Source: Megalobrama amblycephala (taxonomy: Eukaryota > Chordata > Actinopteri > Cypriniformes > Xenocyprididae). From it: 64,000 nt of DNA. Location of the stretch: positions 14,302,623 through 14,366,622 of the forward strand of contig NC_063053.1 in NCBI RefSeq assembly GCF_018812025.1, in the 5' to 3' direction. Each line of letters opens with the position of its first letter. Within the stretch, counting starts at the first letter, position 1. Positions 40,343 to 53,300 of this stretch are shown here, in pieces. The translations under genes and the position numbers were made by a program. Below the pieces are notes generated by a model. It was given only the letters and a program-made list of their open reading frames with translations, ran no database searches and was not told the origin of the DNA.

Positions 40343-42540
40343 ATTATGTTAATAAATGCAAAACACTGAGTGATTGTATGTCCTGATATTTGTGTGTGTG
40401 TATTGTGTAGCATGTGATGGTTTATTTACACTAACTGCTAGAGCAATTATTTGTTCTGTCTTACTTTGAATGTTAATGAATGATTAATTGTTATGCAGAT
40501 GTGATGGTCATGCTCTTTGTGTCCAGTATAAAAAGATGTTTCAGTCTTTTATTTAGATGCCACAGACCCCCAAATATGATCGTCCTCATGCAAAGGACCT
40601 CCTTCCGAAAATGTAAATGCTTCTGTATAGTTTCTTGTATAAAGACGTATTTATACTGTAAAAAAAAATATTGTAAAATGGCTAAATATTATTTGTTTGT
40701 ACTTTCTGTTAAGTTTATTATTACATTTTATATTCATTCCAAAGTAGTGTTCGGCGTAGTTTTGCTTTTTTAATCAAATTTTTATTTATTTATTTATTTA
40801 TTTTTTAAAGTATGCTGTTTTTCATTAAGCATTTCCACGAACCCACTAGCACTCCGTTGCAGCCCCCTGGAGTTCCCTGGACCCCAGGTGGAAAATTCTT
40901 ATTGGCATATTCTCACTGGCACTGATCAGTCCCTCGTATAATGTGCAAAATCAATCACTTAATTGCTTAAAAGTCTCCAATATCGTACAACAATAAGCAC
41001 AGATGTTTTTCCTCTCTTATTTGTTTTTTAAAATATCAGCCAGGCCCAGATTAAGTTGCCCTGGAGCCCTCTAGGAGTGTGTTTCAATCTCAGCCACAGT
41101 GCGAAGGATCGGATTGCAGTAGGAGTCTGTGGCGAGGTGGCAGCGCAGGGATCTTGGAGGGGAGGAGGGGGTATGGGGGCGGGAGGGTTAAGAGGCAGTA
41201 TAGATCAGGTTTCACATCCCTGCCTGCGTTCCTCAGGCTTCTGCACCATCTAAAGTCAGCCCCCCACCCCTCCCTAACTCGTTCTGGAGACAGGATGGCT
41301 AAGCAAGAGGGAAAAACACACACGGCCACCTCAGACCTGGCCCTGAGTGTATCACCCATCCCATCGTAAAGGTGCTGATGTATCACCCTCACCATTTAGT
41401 CATATCATTCTAATCTAAAGGGTGGAAAACTAATCCTAGATGAGCTTGGCTATTTGATACACACTACTGCGCTTTTATTGAACAGACTTTTCTTTAACGC
41501 TTACTGTAGGCTTGGAGTCCTCTGCGCTTGTTTTTCCAATGGATGGTAGGAAAGTGAGGGAGAGCCATTGATTTCTTTAACTCTTTCTATGCCGCTGTTG
41601 GTTAGTGTGATGGCAGATCAGATAAAGATAGATTGGATAAAGCTATGCAGTGGGTGGTTGGTGTAGCGCTGGAGAGTGGTCTCTGTTTATTCAGTATGCC
41701 CCAGCTGTCCTTTAATGGTATTGATCTTCTTTAAATACACTTGGCTATCGAAGTAAATTATTTAGAGTGGCACCGGATAGGGTGAATTCAATGATGGGTT
41801 GAGTTAGTGCAAAGAAGACAACCAAAAAGATGTATGTCTGGTCTTGTAATGAATTAGAAAACTGGTTTTCCTTGTTATTTAGGAGATTTCATTTTGTTGT
41901 AGAGATCTAGAAATTTAATTACAAGTGCCTGTTTTTTTGTGTGTTTTTTTTATAAAAATGCCATGTGATGAAGATCTTGTGTGACTTGTAATGCCTGGAA
42001 TGCCTTTCTCTCCAGGGCTTGTTTATAGACCTTGTGCGCAAGGGAAACAAGCACGCAGCCATCTTTAGAATTTTTTGTTTGAATTTCCGTTTTTGCGGTA
42101 GCCCTTTATTAGGGTTGGGCGATGTCTACAGTGAAACATCACGATGGATGATGACATTGGGGTGGGGGGATTTAATTAATTGGCGCATGTCTGGAGAAAG
42201 AGAAAGCGCACGGAGCTGGAAGGGCTTGAATGAAGTGTGTCTGGCTTTAAATAAAACTACTAGAGGATATAGCACTGAAATACCATTACCACAAACTATC
42301 CTGAGTGCTTGTGGTGTGATCCGCATGGCTGCTCGCTTCAACTAGAAAAAGTAAAATGGTGCTACCGTTCTGTCTCACAGTCCGGATGGAAACATGCCGG
42401 GGTCCGGATGTGAACCGCGGTCCGCCATTTGAATATCAGTGCTTTAGTTTGTGTAAAACATCTAGTAGCCTATAATTTTTTTTTTATTGTGCATTTTTTG
42501 CACAATAAAATCTTTACTTTTTAAACTGTGTTCATTCTAG

Positions 42541-42615
42541 CTTTCCTGTAGCTCAGTGGTTAGAGCATGGCACTAGCAATGCCAAGGTCATGGGTTCGAT
42601 CCCAGGGATTGCACA
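42541..42615 (+). repeat. tRNA-derived SINE head (Ala-AGC-like)
   Basis: A-box TAGCTCAGTGG and B-box GGTTCGATCCC are at tRNA spacing, with a TGGCA/TGCCA anticodon stem around CTAGCAA (anticodon AGC). The acceptor stem does not pair and the T stem is imperfect, so this is not a functional tRNA gene. A more decayed copy of the same kind is at about 33062-33125. Confidence 0.7.
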
Positions 42616-45514
42616 TACTCAGTAGGGCTGCACGATATATCGCATGAGATTGTCACGCGCATTTCGTCAGTAAAGCCGGTTCCCTGATTACTGCTAAATC
42701 TCCATCACCTGCTTTCAAATGGAGCGGCATTTAATAGACAGAGCCGTAGTTCACTGATAAGCCACGCAATATCGCATTCATTATCGAAGGCGATTCATCT
42801 GCGATATGAACGCGATATGCCTTTCCTGTGCTTGCCAATGTGTCAAAAATTATTCTCTGTATCCCGGCCACAAGCACATCAAGCGGTACAGTGGATGCCA
42901 TTATTTTTTTTGCACAGTGAACATAAAAACGGTAAATGAACATTTCCGTGTGTTAAATAAAATAAAAGTTCAGTGGTTATGTAGCGTAGGCTGTAAACGG
43001 TTGTCCTATACAAATCTGAAAGGGATATATAAAAGGCTTAATGTGAAAGAGTTTAACGTGGCTTAATTTACTAAGGCAGTGTTAACAAACCAAACTTAGT
43101 AAATACCATACAAATAAAGCATACTATATAGAATAATTGTTTTGTGCAGAATTTGATCTTTGATCTCTGACTTAGGCTACATTAAACGACGTTAAGCTTT
43201 TTCTTTATAGCGGTTTTATATGGGAGGAAAACACAACGTGAAATTAAGCGAATTGTGTTCATATTCTGGACTCAACTGCTTTTCTGTAGTATACTTTATT
43301 AGTATGATGTTTAGTAGTATGAAGTTTGGTCTGTTTATATCACTTAGCACATTAAGCCACGTTAAGCATTTTAGAATGTCCCAACTGAAATACAAAAATT
43401 GTTTAGCCTATTAGATGAATACAAACGCTGCTTTGTAAACGTTGAAAATGTTTATCATTATCTTGTTATTACTGATTTATACTGGTTCATATTCATAATC
43501 GTATGTTGTTGCCAGTTTACAGGGAGATGTTTCCAAGCACTTTCAGACTGAAATAAAGGCTGTTTTAATTTACATTTTAATGCCTAGTATGTCTATTAAA
43601 TGGTCGCAGGTGCAGAGCGGGGTGGGTTGTAAACCTGTGGGAAGCACTGAGATGTCATAACAAATTTCATTAGACTGGGAAGATTTTAAAACGATCTGTT
43701 CATTCATAAATCTGTAAGATCTTACGTTCATGCTATGGAAATACAAACCATTAGATAGAACACAATGAGCACAAAACTGAAAAGGGGCGGGACTACTTAA
43801 GGTCTATACCAGCACTTGTCTCTTTGTAAAATAACTAGTCTAATTTCACTCTGTGGCAGACTTTAGATATAAACTTTAGATGTTGTCTCTTTTTTTCTGC
43901 TTAAAAAAGCCAGAATACTGATGTTAACCTAACCAAAGTATCCAAAAAGCGTAACTACTTGTCAAAGATACTTATTTTTAAGTATGAGTATTGTTAGATA
44001 ATTCAGTCAAGTTCTGTATACAGCATCAGATGAACACCTTTGTTTTTTTCTGCGTTTCCACATCCTGCCCAGTGTTCTCCAAACAATGTGCAATTTTGCT
44101 ATAAAAGCAAATATAAATGTAGGCTATACAAAACAAACAAAAAATGCTTTGTTCATATAAAGCTGCAAGTCAGTCACTAAATTATAGATAATAAAGGAAA
44201 CAAAGTCTACCATGTGTTAGAGTTTCTGAGGTCTTCTGAACAGGAACGTGTATCAGTTCTCTGCATATGTAAGACATATTTTATGATTATTCTGTTAAAG
44301 TTGCTGTTACAATACAATATCATTGTCAAACAAAAGGATTTTTAAAAATGTCCAACAACAGATATGTTAATTTTAATAATTCATATTTTAGTCAGTTCCC
44401 GTGTACACCTTGTTGAACTTTTTTTGGGCGGGGGGGGCTTGCTGCATGTGTACATGCTTGTCGAAGTCTTTGAGGTTTAACACTGACTCACTTTCTGTTA
44501 AGATGAGCAAATTTAAATATGAATTTATTACATTTATGGATAAGAGTAATCTAGGTTGTGCACAGTTCTCCCCATCCCATTAATCTTTTCAATTAAGTTA
44601 TGTTGCAGATTACGCTGTTAGCAGGTGCAACATGACACTTTCAGCTACAGTTTTTCTTTTCACACTGAAATTGACATGCTGTCATTAGCAACAAAATGCT
44701 TCAAAACAAATACTGTAATGTAGTAGTACTTTGTCTGAGTTGCTAATAGGTTAGGCTCACTGGATAATAAAAATAGAGTGGGTGGTTTGGATCCAATTAT
44801 TAACTGAGTTCTGAAGTTACCTTGATTTAAAAATGCAGTCAAATATTTAATATTCATAAACTCCCTCTCATTTTTTTTTTTCAGTTTATTAAACTGATTG
44901 CAAAAACATTACAACTCTAACATCCTTTACTAAATAAAAGATTCTGTTTTTTATTAGTGCTGGGTATTGACACAAATTTCCCAAATCAATTTCGATTCAC
45001 AATCTTGTGATTCGATTAAATAATGATTATTTGGGGTATATATCAATTGTGTTTCTACTATTTTTATTTTTATTTTTATTTTTTTTTATAAATATGTACA
45101 TTTAAATGGTGACTAATAAAAACGTGATGGATTTATTCAAACATACATTAAATATTGGAAAATGGGTTAAAAATACAGTGGATTTCAGTAAGTTGTACTG
45201 TGGCTTTCAATGTATCTTCTGATGTTCATTCATGTTAAATCCATGCTGAAACTAGTAGTAAAGGGGAAGAGATAAGTTCATCTGCGCTGTCGTTCCTGTA
45301 CAGTGATCTGTCACGCCACATTAAAGAGTGCCAAAACTGTATTTATTGTTTGAGTTTTGTAATAAAATTGACAGAATTTGAAATCTGAGACTGTTTTATA
45401 TCAAAAGTAACAAAGCACAAAGCTTACTGCGATTTATTGAATGGGAGGTGCGCTACAAAGTTTTACAAAGAAATCAATATATTTTTTTAACTCAGCCTTA
45501 TTCTTTGTTAACAG

Positions 45515-45651
45515 GGTTTTGTGGTACTATGCCAGAATCCAAATGCCATTTGGACATTCAGCCACCTGGATCCGAATGACACCTGTAGCCAGCCTCCATG
45601 CTTACCAAACACTATGCCAACATGCTTCACAGAAATGGATCTTTCTGTACG
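45515..45651 (+). other. bmpr1a: Candidate second non-coding exon of bmpr1a
   Basis: Bounded by a strong acceptor (TTATTCTTTGTTAACAG) and a strong donor (TACG then GTAAGAA). It stands out from the repeats around it and has no long ORF. It carries a 16-codon upstream ORF (ATG 45529-45531, stop 45577-45579). Human BMPR1A also has 5' non-coding exons before the start-codon exon. This is a splice-signal prediction only; an alternative first exon or a chance pair of sites is possible. Confidence 0.45.
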
Positions 45652-48137
45652 GTAAGAAAACCTCTGATAAAAAATATAGTTCTTCTTGACCTCTCTTATA
45701 GGCAGACATCCCCTGCAGTACAAGCAAGAAGTGTGTTTTCATGTGGTGATTACATGACCACAGTAGATAGAAATGCTCCCTACATCAGTGGTGGCCGGAC
45801 TGCAACAAATGGTTTCCACATGTTTGGATCTGGGAATTCATTTTAGAGAAATAACATTTACAGGCCAAAGTTCATCCACGTGTGACTGGTTTCCACGGCA
45901 ACAGCTCCACCTAGTTTCTCTCACACTTGTGGTGCAGACTTGTGCTTAGCAGATGCAAAGCTGTGAAATATACAGGGAGGAATTTTCACAGAGGGGAAAA
46001 AGGATTTTCCCTAAGAAAAAGAAGTCATGTGATTGATGGTGATATACTGAAAATTACTTTTTTGTCTGAATATATACAATGTCAACTAAATTATTAAATC
46101 CATATATTTAATAATAGAGACCATTAGAGGTGTTATGCCCAGCTATGATACAATGTGTCCCTTGAAGTAAAGGGGATCCCAGTGCAGGGTCATAAGTTTG
46201 GAGATGGTTCATTAGAGTTGAACACTAGATGGGGAGTACTGCAGGTCTCTGTGTTGAACCTGGCTCTCATCAAACCCCAGCACACCCACTCCCTCTGACC
46301 CTTTCGGAGGAATGTGTGCGGCAGGTAATGGAAAATAAACTTGCAATAAACCTCTGCTGCTCCATTAATTCCAGGAAATTTGTGGATTTTTCCATCTCCA
46401 TATTTGTTCCTTTGTAAATACCAAGAAATAGAAAAAAATTATTTTCTCAGGTTAAAAACGGAAGTATAATAATACAGTACAGAAAGCACTTTGGGAGAAC
46501 TGATCAATAATTCTACATAAAATCAAAACAGAACATTGATCAGAACATTACCGTCCCCTCCCTCTTGCAACAACATCTCTTCTCTGATGATGTGTGTATT
46601 GGATTCGGGCAGGACAATAATCCAGTTTACATTAAAATTTGGAAGAAAAGTCGTTTTTCATTTCAGACCGACTTTTTTTTTTTTTTTAAACCAGTGCATT
46701 TAGTTACAGTAATGATAAATGATATCAATAACAGAATTTTGTAATACATTCTATTATTACACACATTATTATATTTATACAAATATTTGTACCATAAATG
46801 GTGCAGCCATATTTTTAGAAAATGGCCATAAAACTGGAGCTGAACAAAAAGTTTTTTTTTTTAAACTGCCAAATCTTCTTGGCTAATTAAGAATATTAAA
46901 AGTAATGAAGAATCAGCACACAGCACTTTAAAGTCATTGCGTGGTAACTGGTCCAGTTATAAGCACTAAGATCAAATCAGCTTCTTTAGTGAGATGTATT
47001 TAATGTTTCACAGACGAGCTGTTGTTGAGCTGCGTTTCTTAAATTCTCAGCCAAAATGGGCTCAGATTTTGGGGGCTTTGTTCTAGGAATGGTGTCTCAA
47101 CCCATTACCTCTCCAGAGGAATCTGGCCAGAGGAGCTCATATTGCACCCAAGTGCTCCACAGATTAACTTTTGTTCTTCTCCTGCAATCCACTGCTGTGA
47201 CACCAAAGACTCTGGAGTCTTGTGCTATGTTCAAAGTCTCTGCTTGACTGACTCTCCACGATGCAGCTGCTTGACAGTGATTGGTGTTGTGTCAGGAAGA
47301 GATGTGGGACTTCAGTGAGGATGAGAAGAAGTGAGGATGATAGGAGAGAGAGAGTTGGTCGTGGGGCACATCTCAATGTGCCTAAGTATTCTTATGCTAA
47401 TCCTTTCCTGGGATGAGGCGCAAAGCAGCCAAGCAAACAATGGCAGCGGAGCCAGAAAGTCTGCCCTGCAGTCTAGCAGGCCTTGAAAGGCATGTCGGGC
47501 ATAGCGCCGACACTGAGAGAAGGCAGCCTCCAGTACTGGGAGCCCTGCTGTAAGGAGGGGCCCCAGGAGGGACCAGAGATCCAGGCCAAAGCAGGCTGAG
47601 AGAGCGGGGGCGAGGGGGAGACAAACACCAGACCTCTCTGGTCGTCATGCAGGCTGTAGTTACAAGTGATAAGAAAGGCAAAGTGAGATTTATTTCACAG
47701 ATTGTCAGTATTTCATAATATTATCATACATTGGCCTTTTCTTCTGGTTGTTACCCCCACCAAAAACGCCTGTATGTTGTGGTAAACTGTCGGTTATGTT
47801 GTATCATTGACATGAGGAAGCCCTGAGTTCTACACATGAGGAAAATCAGAAAAATATTACTCCTCCTCAGGGATTGAGAGATATCCATGTCAAGCATAAG
47901 TTTGACTGCAAAGGTGCACCTTAGTTACACATCACCATACAATACCGCTATTCATTCAGCCTCCATACTCTTTATGGCGCCACCAAAACCTTTCAGAGGG
48001 CAGAGCTCCAGGAGTGTCTGATGAAACACTGAAACATAGTGTGCCTTTATATTGCTTTAAGATCCGTGATACTTTTGAAGCAATAATAGTGTTAGATGTC
48101 CATTCAAGACACGTGACTGCTTGGCTTAAACTGCCTA

Positions 48138-48810
48138 AACTTAAAGGGGACCTATTATGCAAAATTCACTTTTGCATGGTGTTTGGACATAAATGTGTGT
48201 TGGGAGTGTGTGTATACAACCACCCTATAATGATAAAAATCCAACCACTTCTTTTTTTTTTTTAATCCCCATAAATCATAAGCAGTGTCTCAGAACAAGC
48301 CGTTTGCAGGTTCCTGGCAATGTGACATTAGCCACAGGCCCCGCCCACGAATATTGACAGACACTGCCGTTTTAAAGTGATAGTTCACCCAAAAATGAAA
48401 ATTTGATGTTTATCTGCTTACCCCCAGGGCATCCAAGATGTAGGTGACTTTGTTTCTTCAGTAGAACACAAATGATAATTTTTAACTCCAACCGCTGCCG
48501 CCTGTCAGTCAAATAATGTGAGTGAATGTGTACTCGAACAATAAGAGTCGAAAAAACTTGCCTAGACAAATCCAAATTAAACCCTGCGGCTCATGACGAC
48601 GCATTGATGTCCTAAGACAAGAAACGATCGGTTTGTGCGAGAAACCGAACAGTATTTATATAATTTTTTACCTTTAAAACACCACTATGTCCAACTGCGT
48701 TCAGCATTCGCTTAGTGAGGTCTGATCTCGCTCTGACAACGGCAGTAATGTCTCGTGCTTATACTTCAATGAGTGCTAGACGTTACTTTTGTTGTCAGCG
48801 CGATCAGCAT
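48138..48810. mobile_element. Two abutting element fragments in bmpr1a intron
   Basis: From 48138 an AAAGGGGACCTATTATGC-type end; from 48370 a GATAGTTCACCCAAAAATG-type sequence running to about 48810. Both types are recurrent in cyprinid-like DNA; no coding capacity. Confidence 0.6.
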
Positions 48811-50031
48811 ATATTCACAGTTTCTGACATTATAGTGTATCCTGACTGAAGACTGGGATCTTTCAAAAACATTAATTGTACCGACCCCAAACTTTTGAAC
48901 AGTAGAGTAAACATTGGCAGTTTAGTAACTAACACCTCTAAACATCCTCCTGCACTGTGTTGACACTCTTCCCATTATTTTAACCTTGAAAGTTATGGTT
49001 TCAGCCCCGTATTTCATTCCTGATGCAAGAGAGAAACTGTTCCGTTGTGCTTGTCTAAAATAGTATCTTCACCATACCTGTGTACACTTTCAAATTTAAA
49101 GTAGTTTTTATACCATTTTGGTTTGAACCTGATAAGTTGTGGGATATCTCATCCATGTCTTTTGCAGCAGGCCTCAACTTTCCCTGGTTGTGATCCTGCT
49201 TTTTGTGTACCACTTAACCTAGCACACACACTTAGCCGCAGCTTCTTGTCTCTGTGTGTAGGTGCCTGCACAGCTATCTTGTCCCCTGCCTTGCGGAGGC
49301 TAGCTTTGTTCCCTTGTTATCCAGTCAGGGATGTGTGAAAGTGGGGCACAGGTCGGGGCTCTTTGTCCCCCTTGGGCAAATCAGAAGTGACAGATACCGG
49401 CCCACTCCACCACTAATTTGTCCCCCCCTCAGCACAGACTTCACTCAAGGCCACTAATTGCAGCGAGACGCACAGGCCTACAAGGGAACAGACACATCAC
49501 GTTATTAACGCTGGAAGGGGCCAACGGGGTAATTGCGGAACATCCTTCATCAAATTATTTGGGCATGTTTCAGCATTCAAGAGTAGCGCCGGCCTGACGG
49601 GTTGAGGGGTCAAGCCCAGAAAAAACAAGGGGGCAATGATGTTCTGTGCTACCAAGAAAAATTACAACGTTGCCTAATCAGAATCGGACTATGTGCATTT
49701 TTCATAAGATTGGGAATTTATTATTATGTTTAAAGATATTTGTTGAAGGTCTAAATATTACCCTGCAGGTTCTTTTCTTCTATTATGTTACACTTTATTA
49801 AAAAAAGGTCATATAGGACCATAAAAAATGAGTTCACAAGATTACATTATTCACATGATTACATTGCAGACCAAAGGTAAGCTAGTTTGAAAGTGAAACC
49901 TCATAAAGTGTAAGTAAAGCAAAGCAATTTTGGACTATATGTTTGTAGACATTGTTCAGACATCTAGAAAGATGCATTGAGACTGGTATGAACTCACCAC
50001 ATGTGCTTTGTTTTTTGTTTTTTTATTCTAG

Positions 50032-50302
50032 TGCCGTGGACCCCGTGAGAAGGGACCTTTGAGTTTGTAGTGTCATCGCCATCCTCCTACCTCTTCCTCT
50101 TATCCTCTGCTTTTGTCCCTTGAGCCATATCTTTGATTGCTCCACCTGTACGTTAGTGTTCACTGGGATTTTTAAGAGCATAAGCTTCCGTCATCACTGA
50201 TCTCACCCTCAAAGGTTACGGCAAGGCTGACAATGGCACAGCTTTTGTGTGTCACTGTGGTTTTGGCTGGAGTCTACCTTCTTCTCAGGCTCTGCGCTGG
50301 AG
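50032..50302 (+). CDS. bmpr1a: bmpr1a exon: 5'UTR end, start codon and signal peptide
   Basis: Acceptor TTTTTATTCTAG; 201 nt of leader with no ATG; start codon at 50233-50235 in good context (A at -3, G at +4); coding part 50233-50302. It encodes [20 protein letters not shown] then CAG plus one base, a typical signal peptide (human [20 protein letters not shown]). Donor GTAAGA. Confidence 0.93.
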
Positions 50303-53300
50303 GTAAGAGTGTTTTTTCTTCCCTTTGCACTAGGGCTGGGCGGTATATTGAGTTTGTATGATATATCGATATATTTTTTTGTATACGATACGGAATGAGG
50401 CAATACTGTTTATATCAATATACAGTAGTTTTATATGAGCGCATCTGAAACATAGCGGTGGATGTCGCAGAATGCTGTTGTGGGAAAAATACATAATACT
50501 CTTTGTCCTAAACATGAGACATGCTTAATATTAAGGGCTTTAAAAATAGCCTAACTCATAAGATTAAGATATAGTTAACATGTAGGCTATAGTTCAAAGT
50601 GGCTTGCCCCGTCAGATGCTCTGAGTCTGACAGATTCATGTGCTGACAGATACTTGTGCTGGTTAATGCATTTGTGATGTGGTGTCTTTTTCATTGCATA
50701 ACTTACATTTCACAGGTATATTCTCCATCTGTCAATGTTAGAAAGGAATACAAATATTTCCATTTTGCTGTCAGGAGTGGACGAGCCTTCTGTTTACGAA
50801 TCTCCTGTAAACTCTATAGACTTGCGTGAACGAGCGCCGCCACATGCATTTCCGCCAAACAGACGGAGCGCAATAGAATAGGATTGCCATAATTCTGACT
50901 AAAATATACATTTTGCTAAAACGGTTGTTGTTGAACAATAAATGTGCCATATGTAGAATTTTAAACCTACAAATAAGTGTATTTTTTATTATAGCAGTAA
51001 AGTGACTATTTGGGGTAGGCTAATCAAAATAGCATAATATAGCTAATTAGTCTGTGCTTTTGTTTTTATTTTCATTTTTAGTCTTGAATTTAACTTTGCT
51101 TTAAAAAGCATTATTTTTATTTTTAGATTGTAATGTTACAATGTTAGAATGTAAGGTAATTTTCCCTTTTTTGCATATATATAATCTGCCAGACTACATG
51201 GTTACATTCACTACATTTGTTTTAATAGACTTCAATATGAACACTGTTTGTAGGACAACATTAGGCATATTAAATTAAGATCTTTTTAAAAATAAATACA
51301 GATTTGTTTATTTGTTTTTTTTTCTAAATCCAAATAGAAAAATGTAGAAAATACCAAGATATATACCGTATATCGCCATTTAGCCAAAAATGATGATCCT
51401 TCATCCGTACGGACCAAGCCCCACGGTTTGGCACGCATGTGATTCGTGGATCAATTGCAAGTTTAACTGCAATAGAGTGAAAGGTTATCATTTGCACGTG
51501 TTTTGTCTTGCTAATTCAAACCATTCCAGCGCTAGAAGAGGCAAAAGAGGATTTCGGTATCGCACTCCACTGTTATTGGTGCGCACAGACGCACATACAT
51601 ACAAGGCTCGTGCGCACACACACAAAGAGAGAGGCGCGTTTCAGATAGCTCGTGAATTCTAAATTGATTTCTCTTTCACGTCCTCAATGCACTTGGATGG
51701 ACAGATAAACGCATTATGTCAGTCAAAATACCCTCTCGTTTCTGTACACAAAAATTAATACTACAGTTAGACCTTATACTTTATTTGTAACTTTGTTGTA
51801 TTTATCTATGCTTGTAATTAGTGTACAGTATTTGTTCTTTTTAGTCTGTTCACTTGCCTTTAATAATGTATTAGTTAGGCCAGTAGTGTCTGCTGTTGTA
51901 TCCGAGTAATAAATGCAAAGTTACTTCCACCCCCCAATTCTTTTTTTTTTTTTTTTTTGTGCTGATCCGAAAAATGATCCGATCCGTGACTTAATAACCG
52001 TGATATGATCCGAACCGTGAGTTTTGTGATCCGTTGAACCACTAAAACTGATACCTTTTGTTTAATAAAAACGCCCTCCCTGAATCAAACTAAACTCTGT
52101 TTTCCCAATGAACTCTGATGGTTGCCTGTGGACAGTCAATGAGCTGTGAAGGCAAACAGCAACAACCGATTGCTCGGAAAGCAGTTTTAGGGCACAGGGA
52201 AAAAAAAGAGTTTGAGTTAAAACTTGCCTACAGCTTTATACTTTAGCTCACATTGTTTATGTTAACACTTTAATTCTGAATGTCTGTCTGTGTGCAGACA
52301 ATAGTTTGTGCTGAGGTTTAGAACACCGTCTGATATCTCTGATGTGTTTACTCATGCCAGGAAGTTCAAAAGACATCTTTCCCACCGTGACTCACTCCTG
52401 AACCATGAGCCTCTCAGAGGCCCCCCACTAAAGGAAGCTGTTGAAGTGATTGTTGCTACTCTCTCTTCCTTTTTTAGCACATTAACAATTTCCTCTATGA
52501 CACTGTCACAATTGCTTGTGGGTACAAACTATTCCAAACACTCTGTGCTCTCCGGAAATACTTTAACCCTTTTGTGTTGTTGATCTTCAGATTTAAGCCC
52601 CTAATAAGTGTGCTCAGATTTTAGATATTACAAATGGCTTCCTTGCTGTTCCACACTGACTAAAAAACATGATGAGTTTATAAATGTTATTATTATTAAT
52701 GTATAATAATTTTATTCACCTAAATTTTTGAGTTAACAAATTAAGCTTTTATTTATTATTTATTTATTTACATAATAGATACATAATAGATATGTATGTT
52801 TGAGAAGTTTTAAATCATCTTATTTAATCCAGACTTAGATTGAACACTTGCCACTGCAGATTAACTCTGTAGTTTTAATGGCCTTTTTTGTTCTGTCTTT
52901 TATTTGATTCTGATGAATTAGTGGAGAGTAAGGGAAGAAGTCTTGTAACATGCTCAGTAGTCAGATTTTCAAACAGCTCAGTTTTCCTTTAGAGTTCATA
53001 TTATATCAAACATCAGTCTAATGTCCTTGTCGGTGTATTTTTGTACAGATGCAGCAGAAAAGTAGGAGATGGTTGAAACCAGAGACACAGCATGAAGGAA
53101 AGGACATTTGACTTTTCAATTCGCTGTTGTTTCTCCCAGTGTTAGAGTTGTGTAACAGCTGGTTAAATACCCCTATAGTACATCTTTTTTACCTTGCTCA
53201 TCAGATGCACCCCTGAGATGTAATTTCAGGCAGGTGTCTGCACCTCTGAAACATAATCTTCAAGAAACAGAGAGGTGACATTGGCGACTGAAAGCCCTCA

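Larger units (their letters stand above)
38977..50031 (+). other. bmpr1a 5' introns
   Basis: About 11 kb between the first exon and the start-codon exon, interrupted by a probable non-coding exon at 45515-45651. Contains inverted-repeat elements (40067-40342, 48138-48810), GGGCTGGGCGAT/GGGCTGCACGAT-type element ends (42110, 42617), a tRNA-derived SINE head (42541-42615) and a GTGCTGGGTATTGAC-type element (44958-45330). The segment 49340-49600 looks like non-repetitive, possibly conserved DNA. Confidence 0.6.

Noticed and set aside
42541..42615. tRNA-Ala gene
   Set aside because: A- and B-boxes and anticodon loop are present but the acceptor stem does not pair; better explained as a SINE head.
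47397..47681. 94-codon minus-strand ORF
   Set aside because: GC-richer intronic DNA, no recognisable domain, no splice context.
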